From CAZBME01 sp964645835 (lineage in GTDB: Bacteria; Desulfobacterota; Syntrophia; Syntrophales; UBA8958), in the NCBI GenBank assembly GCA_964645835.1, contig CAZYDG010000002.1, forward strand, positions 1-28,279: 28,279 nucleotides of DNA, in the 5' to 3' direction. This document shows positions 15,019 to 23,021 of this stretch, piece by piece. A model generated the notes under the pieces. It ran no database searches, had not been told where the DNA came from, and saw only the letters and a list, made by a program, of their open reading frames with translations. Position numbers and translations under genes: made by a program. The first letter of the stretch is position 1. Every line of letters starts with the position of its first letter.

Positions 15019-15447
15019 ATGAAGGGCATAATCGATTGCGGAAAATATGAATTCAGCCCCGTTGAGAACAATGTGCTTCTGGCCTTGTCGAAAGGCCTCC
15101 ATCGATTGGGATTCCTCGTCTTTGCAGTGGGAACGCTCTTTACCGTTTATCTGCTCGTAGCTTATTTCGATCCGGGCGATATCTCCAGCGAGAGGCAAAT
15201 GATTCTCAATGCCGTTGACTACGGCCTCTGGATCATCATCGCGATCCTCGTCATTTACCTGAGCATCATGATCGTCCGTCTTGCCTGGCCGCTCAAACAA
15301 ATCGTTGAAACTACAGGGGCCGATATGGCCTATCTGATGAGTTTTTTACAGGAGCTTATCAGCATGGTCCGCACCTGCTTCTTAACCCTCATTGTCGTGT
15401 GCGTCCTTATGATGGTGAGTTTGTTGATGCTTATCTTCGTTTTCTAA
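15019..15447 (+). CDS. Uncharacterised inner-membrane protein, three TM helices
   Basis: 142 aa. Hydrophobic helices lie at about 30-50, 67-90 and 118-141, with an amphipathic segment 92-115 between helices two and three. AAGGAGA 5-6 nt upstream selects the ATG at 15019, although the frame is open from 14860. I do not recognise the family. In enterobacterial yjf clusters a DUF350 membrane protein accompanies the DUF1190 and ligase genes, so this may fill the same slot. It is 35 bp after the ligase gene. A complete 200-bp repeat starts 4 bp after its stop. Confidence 0.85.
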   Translation: MKGIIDCGKYEFSPVENNVLLALSKGLHRLGFLVFAVGTLFTVYLLVAYFDPGDISSERQMILNAVDYGLWIIIAILVIYLSIMIVRLAWPLKQIVETTGADMAYLMSFLQELISMVRTCFLTLIVVCVLMMVSLLMLIFVF

Positions 15448-15451
15448 TCAG

Positions 15452-15651
15452 CAGGCTGTTGAAAAGCGTCCATCTGCTGCGTTGCGCCGCAAGCCTCCCC
15501 CGCTTTCGCGGGGGCAGGCTACATCGACGTACTTCTATGTACGCTGTCCCCCGCTGGCGGGGGTGCAGGGGGTGGTTGCCTCAGCTTTTGCGCGCCTTGC
15601 ATCTGGGCATTTTTGAACAGCCTGCACAAAATCGAGTGTTGGGACACAGCC
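15452..15651. repeat. Complete 200-bp repeat, family B copy 1
   Basis: Left end CAGGCTGTTGAAAAGCGTCC; internal palindromes CCCCCGCTTTCGCGGGGG and CCCCCGCTGGCGGGGG plus GTACTTCTATGTAC; inner right end TTTTTGAACAGCCTGC followed by a degenerate outer end near 15651. By eye it has about four differences from the 27403 copy over the first ~175 bp. Confidence 0.92.
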
Positions 15652-15665
15652 AGAAAGATCTTGCT

Positions 15666-16250
15666 ATGACAAATGATGAGCTTAAAAGTGGAAACTGGTT
15701 CACCGATCTTTTATTGAACTTTGCTCCAAAACCGGAAGAGGTCGTAGTTACCGGAACGCCTGAGGAAATGATTCGTGAGGCAGCCGGCAAGGCCTTCTGG
15801 ATCAGTACGACCTTAAGCGCCGCCTGGGGGCCTGTGGGTCTGGCAACGATCCTGCCGGAGATCGTTGCCGTCATGAAGCTCCAAATGAATCTCGTTTACA
15901 AAATAGGCCGTTACCACCGGAAGATTTATGCCCTTCGCCACCCGGCTATTTTACTAATCTTTGCCAATGCCCTGGGCCTGACGATTGGCCCTACAATCGT
16001 CCGCAACATCGGGACGCGCCTGGCCATCAAGTCCTTAAGCCTTCCCGTCATTCGCAAAATTGCCGGGTCCATCGGGATGGACATTGCCGTCAAAATCTCT
16101 CAACGGGTAGCCGGCCGGTGGGTTCCCATTCTCCTGGCCCCGGTCTTCGGTCTTTTTTCCCGAAGGCTGACCGAAAAAATCGGCAGGGAGGCGAACCGGA
16201 TTTTTGCGGCTGATCTTGAAATTGAAGACGTTCCAGAGGATGGAGCGTGA
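15666..16250 (+). CDS. EcsC/DUF697-like membrane-associated protein
   Basis: 194 aa. A hydrophilic N-terminus is followed by a Gly/Ala-rich hydrophobic helix (SAAWGPVGLATILPEIVAVM, 51-70) continuing into KLQMNLVYKIG. Two further hydrophobic stretches lie at about 93-112 and 152-164. This pattern resembles EcsC or DUF697 proteins, which have no settled biochemical role; the match is from memory and weak. The frame runs upstream through the repeat, but the ATG at 15666 is the first start outside it. Only a poor Shine-Dalgarno (AGAAAGAT) is visible. The repeat separates it from the preceding operon. Confidence 0.7.
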   Translation: MTNDELKSGNWFTDLLLNFAPKPEEVVVTGTPEEMIREAAGKAFWISTTLSAAWGPVGLATILPEIVAVMKLQMNLVYKIGRYHRKIYALRHPAILLIFANALGLTIGPTIVRNIGTRLAIKSLSLPVIRKIAGSIGMDIAVKISQRVAGRWVPILLAPVFGLFSRRLTEKIGREANRIFAADLEIEDVPEDGA

Positions 16251-16328
16251 CTCCGAGCAGCCGCACATTATTACATCAACAATTAAACATGGCAAAGATC
16301 GTCATGCCGGGCTTGATCCGGTGGTCTT

Positions 16329-16383
16329 TGGAGTGCGCAGCCTGGGCTGCGCTTTGAAAGCGGCGCCTAGGCGCCGCACTCCG
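16329..16383. repeat. Palindromic element with GGAGTGCG/CGCACTCC ends
   Basis: Terminal 8-bp arms are perfect inverted repeats. Inside, CGCAGCCTGGGCTGCG and GGCGCCTAGGCGCC form two further hairpins, giving a three-way-junction shape. Confidence 0.7.
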
Positions 16384-16438
16384 AAAAAGATTTTACGTCC
16401 ATCGGTATTCTTGCTTATCCTCCTAAGAAACTTGATGA

Positions 16439-16508
16439 GTCATTGCGAGCGAAGCGCGGCAATCTTGCTTTTAGATCGCCACGCGGTCCGAGGGACCGCT
16501 CGCGATGA
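16439..16508. repeat. GTCATTGCGAGCG dispersed repeat
   Basis: AGTCATTGCGAGCG at the left and CGCTCGCGATGACT at the right form inverted ends; an inner GGTCCGAGGGACC palindrome is present. Related elements with GTCATTGCGAG ends are common across bacteria. Confidence 0.75.
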
Positions 16509-16613
16509 CTGCAAGTTTCTTCCATGAATCATCCCAGTGGCTGTAACCGGGGTCAGTTGCTCGAAATGACAAGAAAAATGAATAATAACACAGCCGCGAG
16601 GGCGCAGGGGAAA

Positions 16614-16680
16614 GTAGGGTGGAACAAGCGAAGCGGTTCCACTGTCGGCTGGTGGATGCGCTTCGCTTCATCCACCCTGC
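16614..16680. repeat. 67-bp palindromic repeat, family A copy 3
   Basis: Same arms as copy 1 (GTAGGGTGGA and TCCACCCTGC, inner AAGCGAAGCG/CGCTTCGCTT), with an altered centre. Confidence 0.9.
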
Positions 16681-16797
16681 AGCTTAAATTGTTCACGACG
16701 CACGGGCAAGACTTCGTCTTCGCCCGTGGCACCCAATGTACTGCATCATCCACCATGCTGCGATGCTGTTTTTAAGGTACGAGGAGCACCCGTCGCG

Positions 16798-17733
16798 TCA
16801 GTTGTTTGAAAGATACGTAGCCGTCGGTGTCACGGCCTTAATCTTGACGGAAATCTTGCTTCCGTCGGCCTTCTTCCCATGGAGGACAAATTCGCTCAGC
16901 CCCACGTGGTTGGCCGGTGCATCTTCTCCCCAATCATAGGTATAGCCGAGACGCGTCCAGGGATAGGGGGCGCTGGATGTATAGATGAACTGGGTCCGGT
17001 TCTTGAAAAAGTTTTTATAGTCCGTAAATCCGCAATTGCCCCACTGGTCACAAGCCGGGCATTGGGCCGGATTGCAGGACTGATCGGCGAAGACTAGTTC
17101 CGTGGTATTGTATTGTCTGAAAGGGTTGCTGTATTGATCGCTGGGGAAATCCATTTCGGCCTCGTAATCCGTAATCTCCGGGTCCGGTGACGGCCGGAAA
17201 AGATCCTTGGGTGACGCCCATATTTCCAGGAAACAAGTTTTGTTGACGGCATCAGACGGCGGCAGGCCCAAAACCTGGGCGACCCGCATGGTCGTGACGG
17301 TCCTGTTCTTGAAGAAATTCTTAATTTCGGGAACGATCGAGACGTAAGTGTCACGGCTATATTGGCATTCTTTTCCTTCCTTGCAGGTATCGGTGGGTTG
17401 GCATCCACCGTCTGGACATTTGTAGATGTTGCATGCATTCTGGTCTACCCAGCTCACCACCAGAACACGAGAGCCGACAACGCCGTTTTCCCAGATGAGA
17501 TCTGCATTTTCGGGAATAATGGCTGTCAGGTTCTTCGATACCTTGTCAGCGGTAACGGTCTTTGCGTCGTTACAGGCTTTCGCGTATTCCGCCTGCGGGT
17601 CATAGGCCTGGACATTACTGCCGCCCCCATTGCCTTTGCACCCTGTGAGGAGAGATGATGTAATGAGTAAAATAAGGGTCCAATAAACCAGTCCTGAAAG
17701 CTTCCGATTCGTGTTTTTCCGTAAATACAGCAT
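16798..17733 (-). CDS. Cysteine-rich lipoprotein with internal repeat, unknown function
   Basis: 311 aa. The signal peptide ends in lipobox LLTGC (lipidated Cys32). Eleven further cysteines occur, clustered at 101-123 and 220-234, suggesting disulfides or metal binding in an extracytoplasmic domain. The eight residues KNFFKNRT occur twice (138-145 and 240-247), implying two related modules. I do not recognise the family. GAGAGG precedes the ATG, and the gene lies 30 bp after the HAD gene, so it may be the last gene of the gat-mtnA transcript. Confidence 0.85.
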   Translation of the reverse strand: MLYLRKNTNRKLSGLVYWTLILLITSSLLTGCKGNGGGSNVQAYDPQAEYAKACNDAKTVTADKVSKNLTAIIPENADLIWENGVVGSRVLVVSWVDQNACNIYKCPDGGCQPTDTCKEGKECQYSRDTYVSIVPEIKNFFKNRTVTTMRVAQVLGLPPSDAVNKTCFLEIWASPKDLFRPSPDPEITDYEAEMDFPSDQYSNPFRQYNTTELVFADQSCNPAQCPACDQWGNCGFTDYKNFFKNRTQFIYTSSAPYPWTRLGYTYDWGEDAPANHVGLSEFVLHGKKADGSKISVKIKAVTPTATYLSNN

Positions 17734-17763
17734 ACCAACCTCTCTTCCTTCGCTAAAATGTTC

Positions 17764-18390
17764 TCAAACAGCCAGCAACTCCTCCGGGACATCGACCAAA
17801 AAGTCCGGATTTGCGGTAAGGAGCCTTGTCCGGGAATGCCATCCCCAGGTCACGGCAACGGTCAAGACCCCTGCCTGTCTACCCTCCGTGATATCTCCTG
17901 CCGTATCGCCGACATAATATGTATTCTCAGGGCCGACACTAAACCGGTCCATTGCGTAGGCAATCTTATCTTTTTTACTCAATGAAAAATCGGACCCCAG
18001 AATGGTTTGGAAGCATCCGTCATATTGAAATTTTTTAAAAATCTTTTCGATGGCATCGAGCGAGTTGGAGGAAATGATCGCCAGGAGGTGATTCTTGCGC
18101 AGGGCCTCGACAATAGGAATCATTAAGGTAAAGGGTGTCACATCGTCGTAATAATTCCCACCCATCATGGCTGTGTAATCCAAAAGGGCCTTGCCGAATG
18201 CATCCAGATCGACGCCTCGTTGCTGGAGCGATTCATAGAAATTATCGTCGAACAGATCCCGATAGTCCTCTTCAGTCTTAACGATGGGGCTGCCGATAGT
18301 CTCCAGGCACCATTTGACAGCCCTCAGGTAAACCTGGAGCGAATCCACCAGGACGCCGTCAAAATCAAAAAGGAAGAGTTTCTGCGTCAT
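17764..18390 (-). CDS. HAD-superfamily hydrolase, phosphoglycolate-phosphatase-like
   Basis: 208 aa. Motif I FDFDGVLVDS (Asp9 nucleophile, Asp11), motif II ISSNS (Ser107/108), motif III Lys140 and motif IV GDTAGD (Asp162, Asp166) are all present, with a helical cap at about 20-85. It dephosphorylates a small metabolite. Its ATG overlaps the mtnA stop (ATGA), so a role in methylthioribose or 5-deoxyribose salvage is possible, but the specificity cannot be read. Confidence 0.9.
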   Translation of the reverse strand: MTQKLFLFDFDGVLVDSLQVYLRAVKWCLETIGSPIVKTEEDYRDLFDDNFYESLQQRGVDLDAFGKALLDYTAMMGGNYYDDVTPFTLMIPIVEALRKNHLLAIISSNSLDAIEKIFKKFQYDGCFQTILGSDFSLSKKDKIAYAMDRFSVGPENTYYVGDTAGDITEGRQAGVLTVAVTWGWHSRTRLLTANPDFLVDVPEELLAV

Positions 18391-19598
18391 GATTCGGTAA
18401 AAAGTGCGGCAATCTTTCCTGCGAAGGGCGGTTCGATGACACCCGCCTCCGTTATAATGGCGGCAATAAGATCATGGGGTGTCACATCAAACGCGGGATT
18501 ATAAACAGTCATGCCGTCCGGGGCAGTACAAGCGCCCCCAAAGCCGGTTACCTCACCGGGTTTTCGTTCTTCGATGGGAATGGCCGATCCGTCCGTTATG
18601 GAAATATCGATTGTTGACAGGGGCGCGGCGATGTACAGAGGGATGCCGTGAGCCCGTGCCAGCACTGCCAGGGAATAGGTCCCGATCTTGTTGGCCGTGT
18701 CGCCGTTTGCGGCAATACGATCCGCTCCGACGATTATTTTGTCGATCTTCCCCTGTTTCATCAGGAACCCGGCCATATTGTCTGTAATGAGCGTGGCCGG
18801 AATGCCTTCCTTCATCATTTCCCAGGCCGTCAACCTCGCCCCCTGTAAAACGGGCCTTGTTTCATCGACAAAGATATGGATCTTTTTTCCTTCTTCCCAG
18901 GCCGCCCGGACGACGCCCAACGCCGTGCCGTAACCCGCCGTTGCCAGGGCTCCGGCATTGCAGTGGGTCAAAATGCGGTCTCCATCTTTGATCAGGGTTT
19001 TTCCGTGGCTGCCGATTTGGCGATTTATACTGATATCCTCGCCGGCCATGCGGATTGCCTCGTCGACAAGGGCCGTTTTGATTCGTTGGATACCGGATAC
19101 TTCCATCGCATTGCCGGTAAGGTGAGTGTTGTCGATATCTTCGAAGAGGGAAATCTGTTGCGTCTGTTTTAACTGATCCGTCCGGCGCGGCTTGCGTCCC
19201 CGCTTTTTCTCTGCCGGGGACATCCGGGCGGCTTCATAGCAATTCCGCATTCGCTCAATGGCCCAAAAGAGATTACGGGCCGTGGGCCGGCTTTTGGAAA
19301 ATCGCAGGCAAATCTCTTCGAAGGCTGTGTCGAGCGCGTCTTCCGAATCGGCGCTTTCATGGAGTAACCCCAGAGCAATGCCCATGGCAGCGGCGATACC
19401 AATGGCCGGGGCGCCGCGAATCGTCAGATCGTCTATGGCATCGATCACCTGCCCGTATTCATGGCAGGTAATGTATCGTTCCACAGCGGGAAGGGCCTTC
19501 TGGTCGATCATGACGACGGTGTCGTTTTCCCAATAGATTGTGCGGATCATCACGGCATCTTTGATGGCTTGAACAGTATCTTCGTCCGTAGTCTTCAT
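18387..19598 (-). CDS. mtnA: S-methyl-5-thioribose-1-phosphate isomerase with basic insertion
   Basis: Isomerises methylthioribose-1-P to methylthioribulose-1-P in methionine salvage; homologues also act on 5-deoxyribose-1-P. Motifs: LTIRGAPAIGIAAA (58-71), catalytic Cys213 in THCNAGALAT, and Asp293 in VGADRIAANGD. At 403 aa it exceeds the usual ~350 aa through an insertion at about 127-172 containing KKRGRKPRR and a Gln-rich stretch. The family usually begins MIRTIYWEN (Met17, 19550), so the true start may be there; neither start has a clear Shine-Dalgarno. It lies 18 bp after gatB. Confidence 0.94.
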   Translation of the reverse strand: MKTTDEDTVQAIKDAVMIRTIYWENDTVVMIDQKALPAVERYITCHEYGQVIDAIDDLTIRGAPAIGIAAAMGIALGLLHESADSEDALDTAFEEICLRFSKSRPTARNLFWAIERMRNCYEAARMSPAEKKRGRKPRRTDQLKQTQQISLFEDIDNTHLTGNAMEVSGIQRIKTALVDEAIRMAGEDISINRQIGSHGKTLIKDGDRILTHCNAGALATAGYGTALGVVRAAWEEGKKIHIFVDETRPVLQGARLTAWEMMKEGIPATLITDNMAGFLMKQGKIDKIIVGADRIAANGDTANKIGTYSLAVLARAHGIPLYIAAPLSTIDISITDGSAIPIEERKPGEVTGFGGACTAPDGMTVYNPAFDVTPHDLIAAIITEAGVIEPPFAGKIAALFTES

Positions 19599-19616
19599 AT
19601 CCGGTCGGCCGTGGTT

Positions 19617-21047
19617 TCAGCCCGGCAGCATCTTTTTAAGCAGATCGTTGAGCAGTTGTGGATTGGCCTTGCCCTGAGTCGCTTTCATGGCCTGGCCGAC
19701 AAAGAAACCGAAGAGCTTGTCTTTGCCCGAACGGAACTGGGCAAGCTGTCCGGGATTGGCCTCCATGATCTGAGTGACTACGGCCGCCAGGGCGCCTTCA
19801 TCCGTGATCTGGACCAACCCTTTTTCTTCAATGACGGCCTGTGGCGTCTTCCCGGTTTTGTACATATCTTCGATGATCTCTTTGGCCATCTTGCCGCTTA
19901 TTGTGCCATCGTCGATGAACTTGAGCATGTCGGCTAATGATGCCGGAGACACGGGGCATTCCCGGATATCCCTTTTTTCTTCATTGAGAAATCGCAGTAT
20001 ATCTCCCATGACCCAGTTGGCAGTCGTCTTCGGTTGCCCCCCGAGTTTGACTGTCGCCTCATAATAATCGGCAAGAGCACGGCTCGTGGTAAGGACGCCC
20101 GCGTCGTAGGCCGGAATATCGTATTCCCGGACAAACCGTTCCCTTTTTTCCAGGGGCAATTCGGGCATGGAAGCGGAAATCTCCGCCACCCAGCCGTCGC
20201 TGATAGCGATTGTTACGAGGTCCGGATCGGGGAAATATCTGTAATCATGAGCCTCTTCCTTCCCACGCATGGAGTTTGTCACCCCCTGGCTGTCGTCCCA
20301 AAGACGGGTTTCCTGGATGACCTCCCCGCCCCCTTCCAAAATGTATTGCTGGCGCTTGATCTCGTATTCCAGGGCCCGCTGGACGTTTCGGAACGAATTC
20401 ATGTTCTTGAGTTCCGCCCGGGTGCCGAAGGCCTCCTGGCCCTTAGGGCGCAGGGATATATTGGCATCGCAACGGAAACTTCCTTCTTCCATGTTGCCAT
20501 CGCAGATTTCCAGATAGACCAGGATTTCATGTATCCGGCGGAGGTAGGCCGCCGCCTCTTCGGCGCTGCGGATATCCGGTTCGCTGACGATCTCGATCAG
20601 GGGCACGCCCGTCCGGTTCAGGTCCACGTAACTTGCGGGGTTATACTCATCGTGTATGAGTTTGCCCGCGTCCTCTTCCATATGGATGCGGGTAATGCCG
20701 ATTCTGTTCTTGCCTGATTCCAACTCGATATCAACGTAACCGAATTCTGCGAGCGGATAGGCGTATTGGGAAATCTGGTATCCCTTCGGCAGGTCGGGAT
20801 AAAAGTAATTCTTCCTGGCAAAACTGTTTTCGGCATTGATCCGGCAATGGGTCGCAAGACTCATCTTGATCGCAAATTCGACGACTTTTTTGTTCAGGAC
20901 GGGCAAAACGCCCGGCATGCCTAGACAGACCGGACAGGTATGGCTATTGGGCGATGCCCCGAATTTCGTTGAACAACTGCAGAATATTTTTGTATCCGTG
21001 AGGAGTTGGGCGTGGATTTCCAGCCCGATGACCGGTTCGAATTCCAT
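19617..21047 (-). CDS. gatB: Asp-tRNA(Asn)/Glu-tRNA(Gln) amidotransferase subunit B
   Basis: 476 aa, full length. GLEIHAQL (8-15) and the zinc site C23-x-C25 with C38-P-V-C41 (in CPVCLGMPG) identify the kinase/transamidase core, which phosphorylates the mischarged Glu or Asp and receives ammonia from GatA. The C-terminal helical YqeY-like domain (about 330-476) binds tRNA. Its ATG overlaps the gatA stop by one base (TAATG). Confidence 0.98.
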   Translation of the reverse strand: MEFEPVIGLEIHAQLLTDTKIFCSCSTKFGASPNSHTCPVCLGMPGVLPVLNKKVVEFAIKMSLATHCRINAENSFARKNYFYPDLPKGYQISQYAYPLAEFGYVDIELESGKNRIGITRIHMEEDAGKLIHDEYNPASYVDLNRTGVPLIEIVSEPDIRSAEEAAAYLRRIHEILVYLEICDGNMEEGSFRCDANISLRPKGQEAFGTRAELKNMNSFRNVQRALEYEIKRQQYILEGGGEVIQETRLWDDSQGVTNSMRGKEEAHDYRYFPDPDLVTIAISDGWVAEISASMPELPLEKRERFVREYDIPAYDAGVLTTSRALADYYEATVKLGGQPKTTANWVMGDILRFLNEEKRDIRECPVSPASLADMLKFIDDGTISGKMAKEIIEDMYKTGKTPQAVIEEKGLVQITDEGALAAVVTQIMEANPGQLAQFRSGKDKLFGFFVGQAMKATQGKANPQLLNDLLKKMLPG

Positions 21048-22504
21048 TAGAGGGCAGGCCTCCTTTTCTCAAGATTGGCGAGTTTTTCATAGGCGGAACC
21101 GATCTGGATCAGCCGTCCTTCCTGAAAGTGCCCCGCCTGAAACTGCATGCCGATGGGCAGGCCGCCGTCCGTAAAACCACAGGGAACGGATATGCCCGGT
21201 ATTCCGGCCAGGTTAGTGGATATTGTAAAAATGTCGGATAGATACATTTGCATGGGGTCATCAGTTTTTTCGCCGATACGGAAGGCCGGAGTCGGTGTTG
21301 TCGGTGTCAGGATGACATCACACCGCTTGAAGGCTTCGTCGAAATCGCGGCGGATGAGTGCCCGGACTTGGGATGCCTTCTTGTAATAGGCGTCGTAATA
21401 TCCGGAAGACAAAACATAGGTCCCGATAATGATTCGCCGTTTCACTTCCGCTCCGAAACCGGCGGAACGGGTCTTTTTATACATGTCAAGCAGGTCCCTG
21501 CCTTCGAGATAGCGCAGGCCGTACTTGACGCCGTCGTAACGAGCCAGGTTGGAACTCGCTTCTGCGGGCGCGACGATATAATATACGGCCAGGCAGTATT
21601 CCGTGTGGGGCAGGGAGATCTCGATGCATTTGGCTCCGGCGCTCTCCAGAGTTTTGATGCCTTTCTGGACGGCAGAAAGAACCTCCCCATCGATCCCCTC
21701 GATAAAGTATTCCTTGGGAATGCCGATGGTCCAACCGCTTATATCCTGGTTTAGAAACTCGCGGTAGTCGAGGACATCCATGGGCACCGACGTCGATTCC
21801 CGGGGATCGTACCCCGCGATGGCGTTCATCATTATTGCGCAATCTTCCACATCCTTCGTGAAAGGCCCGATCTGGTCCAGGGACGAGGCGAAGGCCACAA
21901 GACCGAAACGGGATACACGGCCATATGTCGGCTTCATCCCGACAATGCCGCAAAGGGCGGCTGGCTGGCGGATGGAACCTCCCGTGTCGGAACCGAGGGA
22001 GGCGATACATTCGTCAGCGGCCACTACAGCAGCGGAACCGCCGCTGGACCCGCCGGGAATCCGATCAAGATCCCAGGGGTTTCTGGTAGTGCCGAACCAG
22101 GATGTCTCCGTCGATGATCCCATGGCGAATTCGTCCATGTTTGTTTTGCCGGTAAAGACGGCCCCGGCCTCCTTGAGCTTCTCCACGACCGTGGCATCGT
22201 AGGGCGGCTTGAAATTATGTAGTATCCGGGAACCACAGGTGGTCGGGAAGCCTTTCGTGCAGTAGATATCCTTCAGGGCGATGGGGATGCCCGTCAAGGA
22301 CTTGATCTTGCCTTCCCTTATGTTGCGGTCCGCTTCTTCGGCCTGGGTGAATGCCGATTCTCTCATCAGGGCAATATAGCCGTGGACTTTGTCTTCTACG
22401 GAATCGATGCGTTCAAAGACTGACCGGACGAGTTCGACCGCCGTAGTTTCACCGGTTTTGAGCTTATGTTGAAGTTCATGAATGGTTAATTGATTAAGTG
22501 CCAT
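21047..22504 (-). CDS. gatA: Asp-tRNA(Asn)/Glu-tRNA(Gln) amidotransferase subunit A
   Basis: A 485-aa amidase-signature protein releasing ammonia from glutamine for GatB. The Ser-cisSer-Lys triad is visible: Lys78 (ALKDIY), cis-Ser153 (GGSSGGSAA) and nucleophile Ser177 (GSDTGGSIRQPA). Length is normal and the start MALNQLTIHEL is typical. It follows gatC with a 13-bp gap. Confidence 0.98.
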   Translation of the reverse strand: MALNQLTIHELQHKLKTGETTAVELVRSVFERIDSVEDKVHGYIALMRESAFTQAEEADRNIREGKIKSLTGIPIALKDIYCTKGFPTTCGSRILHNFKPPYDATVVEKLKEAGAVFTGKTNMDEFAMGSSTETSWFGTTRNPWDLDRIPGGSSGGSAAVVAADECIASLGSDTGGSIRQPAALCGIVGMKPTYGRVSRFGLVAFASSLDQIGPFTKDVEDCAIMMNAIAGYDPRESTSVPMDVLDYREFLNQDISGWTIGIPKEYFIEGIDGEVLSAVQKGIKTLESAGAKCIEISLPHTEYCLAVYYIVAPAEASSNLARYDGVKYGLRYLEGRDLLDMYKKTRSAGFGAEVKRRIIIGTYVLSSGYYDAYYKKASQVRALIRRDFDEAFKRCDVILTPTTPTPAFRIGEKTDDPMQMYLSDIFTISTNLAGIPGISVPCGFTDGGLPIGMQFQAGHFQEGRLIQIGSAYEKLANLEKRRPAL

Positions 22505-22517
22505 ATGTTATTATTCC

Positions 22518-22805
22518 TCACTCGATAACCTTGGGTACTCGGAAAAATTCGCCCTTCGGATCCGGCGCGTTAGCCAGGGCCTGCTCGTGGGGGAGAGACG
22601 GGTGAACCACGTCTTCCCGGAAGGCGTTGTGAAGCACCGTCGCGTGGGTCATGGGGGCGATGCCCTCCGTATCCACGGCATTTAGCTTTTCCATATAAAG
22701 AAGGATGTCGTTCAATTGGGAGGTAAATTTCCCCATTTCCTCCTCCCCGAATTCCAGCCTCGCAAGATGGGCCACGTGGGCTACTTCTTCTTTAGTAATC
22801 TTCAA
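22518..22805 (-). CDS. gatC: Asp-tRNA(Asn)/Glu-tRNA(Gln) amidotransferase subunit C, TTG start
   Basis: 95 aa, the normal GatC size, if translation begins at TTG 22805-22803 (family start KITKEEVAHVAHLARLEF). GAGGAGG, about 6 nt upstream, supports this. The longer frame to 22991 encodes repeat sequence and is rejected. GatC is a small belt that holds GatA and GatB together. Its ribosome site begins within 2 bp of a repeat terminus, so the repeat supplies the upstream untranslated sequence. Confidence 0.93.
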   Translation of the reverse strand: MKITKEEVAHVAHLARLEFGEEEMGKFTSQLNDILLYMEKLNAVDTEGIAPMTHATVLHNAFREDVVHPSLPHEQALANAPDPKGEFFRVPKVIE

Positions 22806-22818
22806 TCTTTCCTCCTCA

Positions 22819-23021
22819 CAGTCTGTTGAAAATACTCGATTTTGAGCAGTCTGTTCAAAAGCTTGTCCCGTACTTGATACGGGATGTCCAGATGCAAGGC
22901 GCACAAAAGCCGAGGCAACCACCCCCTGCACGCCCGCCAGCGGGGGACAGCGTACATAGAAGTACGTCGATTGACGAGGCTTGCAGCGCAACGCAGCAGA
23001 TGGGCATTTTTCAACAGACTC
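22819..23021. repeat. Complete family-B repeat copy 3 between HDAC gene and gatC
   Basis: In minus-strand orientation it starts AGTCTGTTGAAAA directly after the HDAC-like stop and ends TTTTCAACAGACT, giving 13-bp perfect terminal inverted repeats over 203 bp. Compared with copies 1 and 2 it lacks the CCCCCGCTTTCGCGGGGG arm and carries an extra TCCCGTA...TACGGGA hairpin near the right end. Confidence 0.9.

Larger units (their letters stand above)
16251..16797. repeat. Gene-free gap packed with dispersed palindromic repeats
   Basis: 547 bp without a credible gene. From left to right it holds: a CATGCCGGGCTTGATCCGG fragment (16302-16320), a palindromic element with GGAGTGCG/CGCACTCC ends (16329-16383), a GTCATTGCGAGCG element (16439-16508), a family-A copy (16614-16680), and unique sequence to the lipoprotein stop at 16798. 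Confidence 0.75.

Noticed and set aside
15399..15665. 89-aa N-terminal extension of the EcsC-like protein
   Set aside because: It reads through the end of the upstream gene and the family-B repeat; similar peptides arise from other copies.
16251..16797. Regular repeat array resembling CRISPR
   Set aside because: The repeats belong to different families with no constant repeat length or spacers, and no cas genes are present.
22518..22991. 157-aa reading of gatC with a long N-terminal extension
   Set aside because: The extension is encoded by the 200-bp repeat; the TTG at 22805 with GAGGAGG gives a normal-length GatC.
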